This document shows, in pieces, positions 6,866 to 13,413 of a DNA stretch of 15,149 bases. The number at the start of each line of letters is the position of its first letter. The stretch's first letter is position 1. Source of the DNA: an uncultured Desulfobacterales bacterium (GTDB taxonomy: Bacteria; Desulfobacterota; Desulfobacteria; Desulfobacterales; JAFDCJ01); the NCBI GenBank assembly GCA_945787595.1, contig CALZJV010000070.1, positions 1 to 15,149 of the forward strand, written 5' to 3'. A model generated the notes under the pieces. That model searched no databases and was not told the DNA's origin. It saw only the letters and a program-made list of their open reading frames with translations. A program made the position numbers and the translations under genes.

Positions 6866-7901
6866 ACCTGTTGTCAAAACCTTAATTATATCTTTGACGA
6901 TATCCGGTCTGATACTGTTCGGCGGCCTTATCCTGGTCCCTGATCTGAACATGCGGCAAATCCTTTCCAGGCTTTTGTGGCCGCTAACACGTCTGATACT
7001 GTTTATTACCATCGGTCTTTCAATTGGACAGACCATCGAAGCTTCCGGATGGACTAAAACGCTGGCTATTTTGGCCCGACCGCTTTTTCGATTCGGCCGT
7101 CTCGGCGATCATTGCGGGGCCGCGTTTACGGCGGCTTTTTTTTCCGGGGTAACCGCCAATGCGATGCTGCTGGACTTTTTTAAAGAGAGGAAAATCGCGC
7201 GCAGCCAGTTGTTTTTGTCAAATTTTATCAATCAACTGCCGGCTTTTTTTCTCCATCTGCCGACAACATTTTTTATTGTTATACCACTCACCGGCTGGGC
7301 CGGCGCAATTTATTTTTTAGTTACGTTTGCGGCGGTTATCCTTCGCACCGTTCTGTTTCTGGTCTACGGTCATTTTAGACTTTCAGCGGCCACAATTGAT
7401 GCCGGTAATACAACCGCGGGAGAGCCAACCGGCAAACAAAGGAAACTAAAGGAAGTCTGGCAACGGATAAAATCACGCTTACCTCGTCGTCTTGCAAAAA
7501 TTGCAGTGTACGTGGTTCCAATTTATGTTTTAGTATTTGTCCTTAATGCCATGGGCATGTTTCAACTTTTACGCCAAGCCCTGTCCGGATATGTGGTTAC
7601 GGCTTTTATGCCCATGGAATCACTGTCGGTGGTTATTTTAAGTTTTGCGGCGGAATTTACCTCCGGATTTGCAGCGGCCGGCGCCTTGTTGGAAGCAGGT
7701 GTTCTGACCATTAAGCAAACCGTCATTGCCTTGCTGATCGGAAATATCCTGGCATTTCCCATACGGACATTACGGCACCAGTTACCGCGCTATATTGGGA
7801 TTTTTTCACCTAAAATGGGCACTCAAATTTTATTGATGGGGCAGGGATTTCGCATTACAAGCATTATGGTTGTGGGAATATTTTACTTTTATCTCGCATA
7901 A
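6846..7901 (+). CDS. Polytopic membrane protein, possibly of the nucleoside-recognition (Gate) type; candidate transporter
   Basis: The 351-residue protein has about eight to ten hydrophobic segments (approximately 11-30, 42-62, 92-110, 130-180, 214-238, 255-285, 290-310, 335-350). A basic soluble loop lies near 185-213 (GKQRKLKEVWQRIKSRLPRR). Two similar-looking halves carry FFSGVTANAMLLDFFKER...NFINQLPAFF and FAAEFTSGFAAAGALLEAG...LIGNILAFPIRTLRHQ, reminiscent of Gate/nucleoside-recognition membrane proteins. That assignment is from memory of the pattern and is tentative. It is not one of the standard B12 biosynthesis enzymes. Its ATG lies 20 nt inside cbiL in another frame, with no clear Shine-Dalgarno, so translational coupling is likely. 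Position between cbiL and cbiD suggests a role in cobalt or corrinoid transport, by inference only. Confidence 0.85.
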   Translation: MASQKDKPVVKTLIISLTISGLILFGGLILVPDLNMRQILSRLLWPLTRLILFITIGLSIGQTIEASGWTKTLAILARPLFRFGRLGDHCGAAFTAAFFSGVTANAMLLDFFKERKIARSQLFLSNFINQLPAFFLHLPTTFFIVIPLTGWAGAIYFLVTFAAVILRTVLFLVYGHFRLSAATIDAGNTTAGEPTGKQRKLKEVWQRIKSRLPRRLAKIAVYVVPIYVLVFVLNAMGMFQLLRQALSGYVVTAFMPMESLSVVILSFAAEFTSGFAAAGALLEAGVLTIKQTVIALLIGNILAFPIRTLRHQLPRYIGIFSPKMGTQILLMGQGFRITSIMVVGIFYFYLA

Positions 7902-7974
7902 ACCGGCAACCTGTGCGATTGAAATGGTTCGGCTGCTAGGGGTGATCGTCTTTTTTGGGAGCATGAGCATATAA

Positions 7975-9081
7975 ATGGCAAAAAAACTTCGCACGGGATT
8001 TACGACCGGAACAGCAGCAGCAGCAGCGACTAAGGCGGCGCTGCGAATGATTCTGGAAGAAAAAAAGCCTTCCAGGGTTCGAATCAGGCTGCTGACCGGC
8101 GATGACATCACTATTGCAGTCCATATGTGTTGTTTGAGAGAAAATGGCGAAGCAATCTGCAGTGTGATCAAAGAAGCCGGTGACGACCCGGACGTGACCC
8201 ACAAGGCGGAAATCGGCGCCAGAGTCGCACTGATGGCATCAGATCAGCGATCCGGGACCGATAAAAGGTCGCAAGTTATCATCAGTGGCGGTGAAGGCGT
8301 CGGCCATGTCACCAAACCGGGTCTTGAAGTCGAGCCGGGGCAACCGGCGATTAATCCAGGCCCCAAAAAAATGATTACCCAGGCCATCGAGGAAGTACTG
8401 AAAAAACACAATCTTGACGCCACGGTCGGCACTGAGATATTCGTGCCTTTAGGTAGAAAACTGGCTGAAAAAACGCTAAATGCCAGGCTTGGAATTTTAG
8501 GCGGTATTTCAATTCTGGGAACCACCGGCATTGTCCGGCCCATGTCCCATGAAGCTTTTATTGCCACGATCGAATCCTCCCTGTCCGTGGCGCGTGCTTG
8601 CGGGCTAAGCCGGGTGGTCCTGACCACCGGACGCCGCAGCGAGCGTTTTTCCCAAGACCACTGGCGCCGGATTCCACCGGAAGCGTTCATCCAGATCGGT
8701 GATTTTTTTAAGCTATCACTGGCGGCGGCGGCAAAAAGAGGCTTTAGCCACATCACATTGGCGGTATTTTTCGGTAAAGCACTGAAAATGGCCCAGGGAG
8801 TGCCCCACACCCATGCGGCCAAGGCGAGTCTGACGCTGGATATGCTCTCCGGCTGGACTTGGGAGATAACCAGGAATTCAGAATTGTCTAAAAAAGTTTC
8901 AACAGCCAATACCGCGCGCCATGCATTTGATATTCTCCGTGAACATCATTCGGAAGTTATCTCTCATGTCGGACAGCGAATCGTAACCTCGGCCAAACGG
9001 TTTGCCGGCACTAAAACCAGAATTCGAACTGTCGTTTTTAATTACCAGGGCGAGGTGGTGTTTGACTCGAAATTTCAATGA
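7975..9081 (+). CDS. cbiD: Cobalt-precorrin-5B C1-methyltransferase
   Basis: CbiD methylates C1 after CbiG has opened the ring lactone and is a marker of the anaerobic pathway. The product has 368 residues, standard for the family. LRTGFTTGTAAAAATKAAL (residues 5-23) is the signature N-terminus. VIKEAGDDPDVTHKAEIGA, GGEGVGHVTKPGLEVEPGQPA, GILGGISILGTTGIVRPMS and VLTTGRRSE follow in the expected order. GGGAG (7957-7961) lies 13 nt before the ATG. An earlier ATG at 7963 ends at once at a TAA, so 7975 is the start. The gap to the membrane-protein gene is 73 nt. Confidence 0.96.
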   Translation: MAKKLRTGFTTGTAAAAATKAALRMILEEKKPSRVRIRLLTGDDITIAVHMCCLRENGEAICSVIKEAGDDPDVTHKAEIGARVALMASDQRSGTDKRSQVIISGGEGVGHVTKPGLEVEPGQPAINPGPKKMITQAIEEVLKKHNLDATVGTEIFVPLGRKLAEKTLNARLGILGGISILGTTGIVRPMSHEAFIATIESSLSVARACGLSRVVLTTGRRSERFSQDHWRRIPPEAFIQIGDFFKLSLAAAAKRGFSHITLAVFFGKALKMAQGVPHTHAAKASLTLDMLSGWTWEITRNSELSKKVSTANTARHAFDILREHHSEVISHVGQRIVTSAKRFAGTKTRIRTVVFNYQGEVVFDSKFQ

Positions 9082-9096
9082 AGGGTTCGCTATCCT

Positions 9097-10374
9097 ATGA
9101 AAACTGTTAAAATCATCGGCCTGGGCCTGAGCCCCAAAGATCTGACAGCCGAACATCTGAAAATTATCGGAAAAGCCGATATTCTGGTGGGCGGGAAACG
9201 ATTGCTGGGCCATTTTGCGCAATGTGCTGCCCAAAAAAAAACAATCGATAAAAATCTTGAGGGAGTCATCGATTTCATCAAAGACCGGATGGCCTCCCGA
9301 TCCATTGTGGTGCTTGCCTCGGGCGATCCCCTTTTTTTCGGTATTGGCGCCCGCCTGGTAAAGGCCCTCGGTTCGGAAAATGTTGTTATTTATCCCAACA
9401 TTTCATCGGTGGCCGCAGGCTTTGCCCGTATCAAAGAACCTTGGAGCAATGTCCGGGTAGTGAGTTTGCACGGCAGAAATAATGAAAGGGTCTTATTCAA
9501 AACCCTGGAAACAGAAAATGTTGTTGCCGTTTTCACCGATCCGAAAAATAACCCGGCCCGGCTTGCGCAACGGCTTATCGAAGAAGATTTTATGAATTTC
9601 AGTTTGTGCGTGCTAGAGTCTTTAGGGACCTCCGATGAAGATACCAATTGGTACCGTCCGGACCAGGCGGCCGCAATGGTGTTTGCGGAACCCAACCTGG
9701 TAATTTTAAAAAGGAGCCCTCAAGATCCGAACCTGACAAAATCGCTTTATCTGGGGATGCCGGACAATTACTACCATCACCAGCAGGGGTTGATCACCAA
9801 ATCAGAGATTCGGGCCATAACCTTATCCAAGCTGCGGCTTTTAAGAGATCACATTCTGTGGGATCTGGGTGCCGGCAGCGGTTCGGTTTCCATCGAAGCT
9901 TCCCTGCTGGTCCCCGCGGGTAAAATCTTTGCCCTGGAAAAAAAACCGGAAAGAATCGAACAGATTGAACTCAACAAAAACCGGTTTGGGGTTACAAATA
10001 TTGAGATCGTGCATGCGGTGCTGCCCGATGGCCTGGCGCAGCTTCCTCGGCCTGATCGGATTTTTATCGGCGGGGGCGGCCGCGATCTGGCAAACATCAT
10101 CCATGCCGCAGTCCCCTTTCTGAAACCCGACGGTCTGGTTGTGGTCAATACCGTCTTGGTACAAAATATATACACGGCAACGGAAGCCTTGAAGGCGCTT
10201 GATTTCAAAACGACCTGCGTTCAGGTTCAGATCGGCCGAAGTCGGGATATGCCCTGGGGAGAGAGACTGGACGCCCAAAATCCGGTGTGGATCGTGAGTG
10301 GAAGGCGGAAGTCGGAATGCGGAAGGGGGAAAAAGCGAATGGGGAATGCGGAAGGCGGAATGCGGAAAGAATGA
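9097..10374 (+). CDS. cbiET: Fused cobalt-precorrin-7 C5-methyltransferase / cobalt-precorrin-6B C15-methyltransferase (decarboxylating)
   Basis: The 425-residue protein joins CbiE and CbiT, as in CobL. The CbiE half (about 1-205) begins VKIIGLGLSPKDLT and contains VLASGDPLFFGIGARL. The CbiT half (about 225-405) contains the SAM-binding motif LWDLGAGSGSVSIEA (254-268), then FALEKKPERIEQI and DRIFIGGGGRDL. It methylates C5 and C15 and removes the C12 acetate carboxyl. GAAGGG overlapping the cbiD stop (9080-9085) serves as Shine-Dalgarno. The conserved domain ends at VWIVSGRR; the remaining 22 or so residues (KSECGRGKKRMGNAEGGM then RKE) are encoded by the GGAATGC heptamer array and read as a basic, low-complexity tail. 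Confidence 0.95.
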   Translation: MKTVKIIGLGLSPKDLTAEHLKIIGKADILVGGKRLLGHFAQCAAQKKTIDKNLEGVIDFIKDRMASRSIVVLASGDPLFFGIGARLVKALGSENVVIYPNISSVAAGFARIKEPWSNVRVVSLHGRNNERVLFKTLETENVVAVFTDPKNNPARLAQRLIEEDFMNFSLCVLESLGTSDEDTNWYRPDQAAAMVFAEPNLVILKRSPQDPNLTKSLYLGMPDNYYHHQQGLITKSEIRAITLSKLRLLRDHILWDLGAGSGSVSIEASLLVPAGKIFALEKKPERIEQIELNKNRFGVTNIEIVHAVLPDGLAQLPRPDRIFIGGGGRDLANIIHAAVPFLKPDGLVVVNTVLVQNIYTATEALKALDFKTTCVQVQIGRSRDMPWGERLDAQNPVWIVSGRRKSECGRGKKRMGNAEGGMRKE

Positions 10375-10460
10375 ATGCCAAGAAAGTGAAGTTTGAAGTC
10401 GGAATGCGGAATGCGGAAGTAGGAAGTGAATGAAGTGGGAAATCGGAATGCGGAAGGTGG
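10299..10460 (+). repeat. Degenerate GGAATGC heptamer array at the 3' end of cbiET
   Basis: From about 10299 the sequence keeps a 7-nt period with GGAATGC as the best unit and variants such as GGAAGGC, GGAAGTC, GGAAGTA and GGAAGTG. The 11-mer GGAATGCGGAA occurs exactly at 10314, 10343, 10357, 10401, 10408 and 10445. The array covers the last codons of cbiET and about 85 nt beyond the stop. Because the period is 7, every 21 nt gives a 7-residue peptide period (GRRKSEC, GRGKKRM, GNAEGGM). Confidence 0.88.
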
Positions 10461-10627
10461 AAAGAAAAAGATTCGGGTTACAGGATGCGCGATGCGGGTT
10501 CGGTGTCATTGAACCTGCATTATCTATGATGAATTGCATATTAAAGACATAGTTTAAAGACACAAAGAGATTGTGATTAAGATTAATTGTATATTTTAAC
10601 CATCTAAAATAAAAAGATTTTTGCATT
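10375..10627. other. 253-nt cbiET-cbiF spacer
   Basis: The first 85 nt belong to the GGAATGC array. The remainder (about 10461-10627) is increasingly AT-rich and without a supported gene. It contains AACCATCTAAA at 10599-10609, also present at 5868-5878. No convincing terminator, promoter or Shine-Dalgarno was found. Confidence 0.6.
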
Positions 10628-11458
10628 ATGCCGAAACAATTAAAGAAAGAAGATCTGTCCGATAATTCCGCATTCCCCATTCCGCATTCCGCATTCGAAA
10701 ATCCTGTCCTGTTCATTGGCGCAGGGCCCGGGGATCCGGAGCTCATCACCGTCAAAGGCCAAAAAGCGCTGATGGAGGCTGATGTCGTGATTTATGCAGG
10801 CTCGTTGGTACCCGAAGCGTTGCTGCAATGGACCCGACCCGCTACGACGGCCTTAAGCAGTGCATCCATGGATCTCGAAGCAATTATTGATGCGATCGAA
10901 AGTGCTCATTCAGAGGGCAAACGGGTGGTTCGGCTGCATACCGGTGACCCAAGCCTGTACGGCGCTATTTTTGAACAGATGGTTGAGCTTCAGAAACGCG
11001 GGATTCCGTATAAAGTCATACCGGGCGTGACCGCCGCTTTCGCGGCTGCGGCTGCGCTCGGTCTTGAATATACACTGCCCGAAGTATCCCAAACGCTGAT
11101 CCTGACCCGCATGGCCGGACGGACACCGGTGCCGGAAAAAGAAAACCTGGCGGACCTGGCCGGACACCAGGCGTCTATGGCAATTTATCTGAGCATGTCC
11201 ATGATCGATGAAGTTGCCGGCATTCTGTCTGCGGCCTACGGGATGAATGCCTCCTGTGCGGTGGTTTACCGGGTAAGCCAACCGCAAGAAAGCATCATCG
11301 TAACCCCGCTGAAAGAACTTGCAAAACGGGTAAAAGCAGAAAAAATTACCAAGCATGCCCTGATCATCGTTGGAAAAGTTTTGGATGTAAGTCCTGAGAA
11401 TTTGCAGCATAAATCCAAACTGTACAACCGGGAATTCAAACACGGATGTCGACCTTGA
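10628..11458 (+). CDS. cbiF: Cobalt-precorrin-4 C11-methyltransferase with a heptamer-encoded N-terminal extension
   Basis: CbiF adds the C11 methyl group. The conserved fold begins only at PVLFIGAGPGDPELITVKG (26-44); RLHTGDPSLYGAIFEQM, VIPGVTAAFAAAAALGLEYTLPEVSQTLI and TRMAGRTPVPE are hallmark blocks. The 276-residue total is about 20 more than usual because of the N-terminus MPKQLKKEDLSDNSAFPIPH and SAFE. Residues 13-24 of this are encoded by four tandem ATTCCGC-type heptamers. No ATG, GTG or TTG occurs in frame between 10628 and the conserved core, so 10628 is the only canonical start, yet no Shine-Dalgarno precedes it. The native start may have been displaced by repeat insertion. The downstream sequence is intact. 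Confidence 0.93.
   Translation: MPKQLKKEDLSDNSAFPIPHSAFENPVLFIGAGPGDPELITVKGQKALMEADVVIYAGSLVPEALLQWTRPATTALSSASMDLEAIIDAIESAHSEGKRVVRLHTGDPSLYGAIFEQMVELQKRGIPYKVIPGVTAAFAAAAALGLEYTLPEVSQTLILTRMAGRTPVPEKENLADLAGHQASMAIYLSMSMIDEVAGILSAAYGMNASCAVVYRVSQPQESIIVTPLKELAKRVKAEKITKHALIIVGKVLDVSPENLQHKSKLYNREFKHGCRP
10665..10699 (-). repeat. Inverted copy of the heptamer array inside the 5' end of cbiF
   Basis: ATTCCGC (10665), ATTCCCC (10672), ATTCCGC (10679), ATTCCGC (10686) and the degenerate ATTCGAA (10693) are in tandem. This is the reverse complement of the GGAATGC array that ends cbiET. The two arrays face each other across about 205 nt, and their transcripts could pair. Confidence 0.88.
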
Positions 11459-11545
11459 GTGCAAGATGATGATCTTCAAGTCGTGGTGGTATAGTTAATT
11501 TAATAAATGAGGTTACTCAGATTAACTTATCAATAACTATGATAA

Positions 11546-12628
11546 ATGGATCCTTCTAAAAAAAATAAAATTGCCATCTGGGTCATCACACCCAACGGCA
11601 CCCATCTGGCAGACAGGCTAGCTATGAATGTGTCTGATGTGGATGTGTACGTTTCGCAGAATATCCGTGAAACAACTGCCTGTTTTAAGTTTCGGAGCCT
11701 TTCCGAGACGCTGGTAAAAAAATTCCATCAATATACCGGCCACATATTTATTATGAGCACCGGTATTGTTGTTCGTGTCATTGCCCCGCTTATCAGACAT
11801 AAGACTGAAGACCCGGCAGTGGTCGTAGTGGACGATCGGGGAATTCACGTCATCAGTCTTTTATCCGGCCATCTGGGGGGCGCCAACGAGTTGACTCAAA
11901 AAATTGCCGGCATCATTGGGGCGAATCCAGTCATCACAACCGCAACCGATGTGAATAATGTTCCGGCGATCGATGTTCTGGCCAAAGAAAAAAGCCTTTT
12001 CATTGAAAACCCCCGATCCATTAAAACGGTGAATATGGCACTGCTCAAAGGCGAAAAGATCCATGTCCACGATCCATTCGGTTATTTGGCAAAGTGCCTG
12101 CCAAATTCAGAGCCCCGGACGTATGGGAGGCTAAAAAAACATTTTGAAAAAGATCACCGAGATAATGACGTCGAGGGGATTCCCGGTGTCTATATCGATG
12201 ATATCAAAGCTGAACTTCCGACCCGGATACTCATTTTGCGACCGGCCAGCCTGGTGGCCGGCATTGGATGCAACCGCAATACCGGCATGCAAGAAATGAA
12301 AGCACTTCTGGACGAGGTGCTGGAGAAGAACAACCTGGCGTCAGCCAGCTTAAAGTGCATGGCATCCATTGATGTCAAAGCCGATGAACCCGGATTAATT
12401 AAATTAGCGCAACATCTCGGTCTGACCGTTATTTTTTTTACGCGACAGGAACTAGATCAGGTAACGGGAATCAAAAACCCATCAACCATTGTGGAAAAAC
12501 ATGTAGGAGTGAAAAGCGTATGCGAAGCCGCAGCGATTCAAGCAGCACGGAACGGAACGTTGATCGTTCCCAAACACTTGACCAAAAACGTGACGGTAGC
12601 CATCGCCCGAATCAACTTTTCGTCGTAG
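11546..12628 (+). CDS. cbiG: Cobalt-precorrin-5A hydrolase
   Basis: CbiG opens the delta-lactone of cobalt-precorrin-5A and releases the C20 carbon as acetaldehyde, a step specific to the anaerobic route. The protein has 360 residues. The N-terminal domain holds GHIFIMSTGIVVRVIAPLI (65-83), DPAVVVVDDRG and the hallmark LLSGHLGGANELT (105-117), followed by TTATDVNNVPAIDVLA. The C-terminal domain begins at LVAGIGCNRNTG (237-248) and ends with GTLIVPKHLTKNVTVAIAR. No strong Shine-Dalgarno is seen upstream of 11546. The 87-nt gap after cbiF contains a 7-bp AGTTAAT/ATTAACT stem (11493-11499 with 11521-11527). The 3' end overlaps cbiH by 109 nt. Confidence 0.94.
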   Translation: MDPSKKNKIAIWVITPNGTHLADRLAMNVSDVDVYVSQNIRETTACFKFRSLSETLVKKFHQYTGHIFIMSTGIVVRVIAPLIRHKTEDPAVVVVDDRGIHVISLLSGHLGGANELTQKIAGIIGANPVITTATDVNNVPAIDVLAKEKSLFIENPRSIKTVNMALLKGEKIHVHDPFGYLAKCLPNSEPRTYGRLKKHFEKDHRDNDVEGIPGVYIDDIKAELPTRILILRPASLVAGIGCNRNTGMQEMKALLDEVLEKNNLASASLKCMASIDVKADEPGLIKLAQHLGLTVIFFTRQELDQVTGIKNPSTIVEKHVGVKSVCEAAAIQAARNGTLIVPKHLTKNVTVAIARINFSS

Positions 12629-13404
12629 GAATAGGGCCGGGCAGTCTGGAACACTTGACCAGACGGGCCAGGCATGTTCTCGCGTCGGTAGAGGTCGTAG
12701 CGGGCTATAGTACATATATTGATTTAATCCGCCCCCTAATCGATGGAAAGGAAATCATCAGTACCGGCATGACCAAGGAAGTCGTTCGAGTTGAAGCCAC
12801 CATCGAGCGGGCCCGGGCCGGTAAATCCTGTGCCATTGTCTCCAGTGGAGATCCGGGAATTTATGCCATGGCCGGCCTGGTCTTTGAAACCTGCAAAATT
12901 AAAGGCATCGCAATTGTGCCTCCGGCTTCAGACCCCAAAGCCGCTGATGATAAAAACGTCCTAAGATTAGAAGTCGTGCCCGGCATACCGGCCCTTTGTG
13001 CCGGTGCCGCCCTGCTCGGAGCCCCGCTGACTCACGATTTTGCGGCCATCAGCCTGAGCGATCTGCTGACACCCTGGGAACTCATCGAACAGCGCCTTGA
13101 AGCTGCCGCTCGCTCGGATTTCGTCATTGTATTATACAATCCCAAAAGTAAAAAAAGAAACTGGCAACTGGGAAAAGCCCGGGACATCATACTCAGACAC
13201 CGCGATAAAAATACCCCTGTTGGTATTGTTTCGCGAGCGATGCGCGCCGAGCAAAATATTGAAATCGTCACCCTGGATGGCATGCATACCGTTGAGGTAG
13301 ATATGCAAACCACCGTGTTTATCGGCAACAGCACCTCGAGTAAATATATGGACTTTATGTATACGCCCAGAGGGTACGCTAAAAAATACGAAATTCAGTC
13401 ATAA
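12520..13404 (+). CDS. cbiH: Cobalt-factor III (cobalt-precorrin-3) C17-methyltransferase
   Basis: CbiH methylates C17 and drives ring contraction. Conserved blocks are LFVVGIGPGSLEHLTRRA (33-50), VVAGYSTYIDLI, IVSSGDPGIYAMAGLV, LEVVPGIPALCAGAALLGAPLTHDFAAISLSDLLTPW and FVIVLYNPKSKKR. The core begins at residue 33. The ATG at 12520, with AGGAG at 12505-12509, is the only canonical start in frame before that core, so residues 1-32 (rich in Arg, Ser, Asp) lie within the 3' end of cbiG in another frame. There is also a 15-20 residue insert (VPPASDPKAADDKNVLRL) before the VVPG block. Total length is 294 residues against roughly 240-260 for typical CbiH. Confidence 0.92.
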   Translation: MRSRSDSSSTERNVDRSQTLDQKRDGSHRPNQLFVVGIGPGSLEHLTRRARHVLASVEVVAGYSTYIDLIRPLIDGKEIISTGMTKEVVRVEATIERARAGKSCAIVSSGDPGIYAMAGLVFETCKIKGIAIVPPASDPKAADDKNVLRLEVVPGIPALCAGAALLGAPLTHDFAAISLSDLLTPWELIEQRLEAAARSDFVIVLYNPKSKKRNWQLGKARDIILRHRDKNTPVGIVSRAMRAEQNIEIVTLDGMHTVEVDMQTTVFIGNSTSSKYMDFMYTPRGYAKKYEIQS

Positions 13405-13413
13405 AGGATTAGA

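Noticed and set aside
8244..8909. A 221-codon minus-strand open frame within cbiD
   Set aside because: It is the antisense shadow of a strongly conserved cbiD; nothing recognisable in the translation.
10299..10699. CRISPR array
   Set aside because: The units are 7 nt with no spacers of uniform length; this is a short tandem repeat.
9841..10755. A 304-codon open frame on the minus strand across cbiET, the spacer and cbiF
   Set aside because: It is antisense to well-supported cbiET and cbiF sequence, and its middle is merely translated heptamer repeat (HSAFR-type strings); no known family is recognisable.
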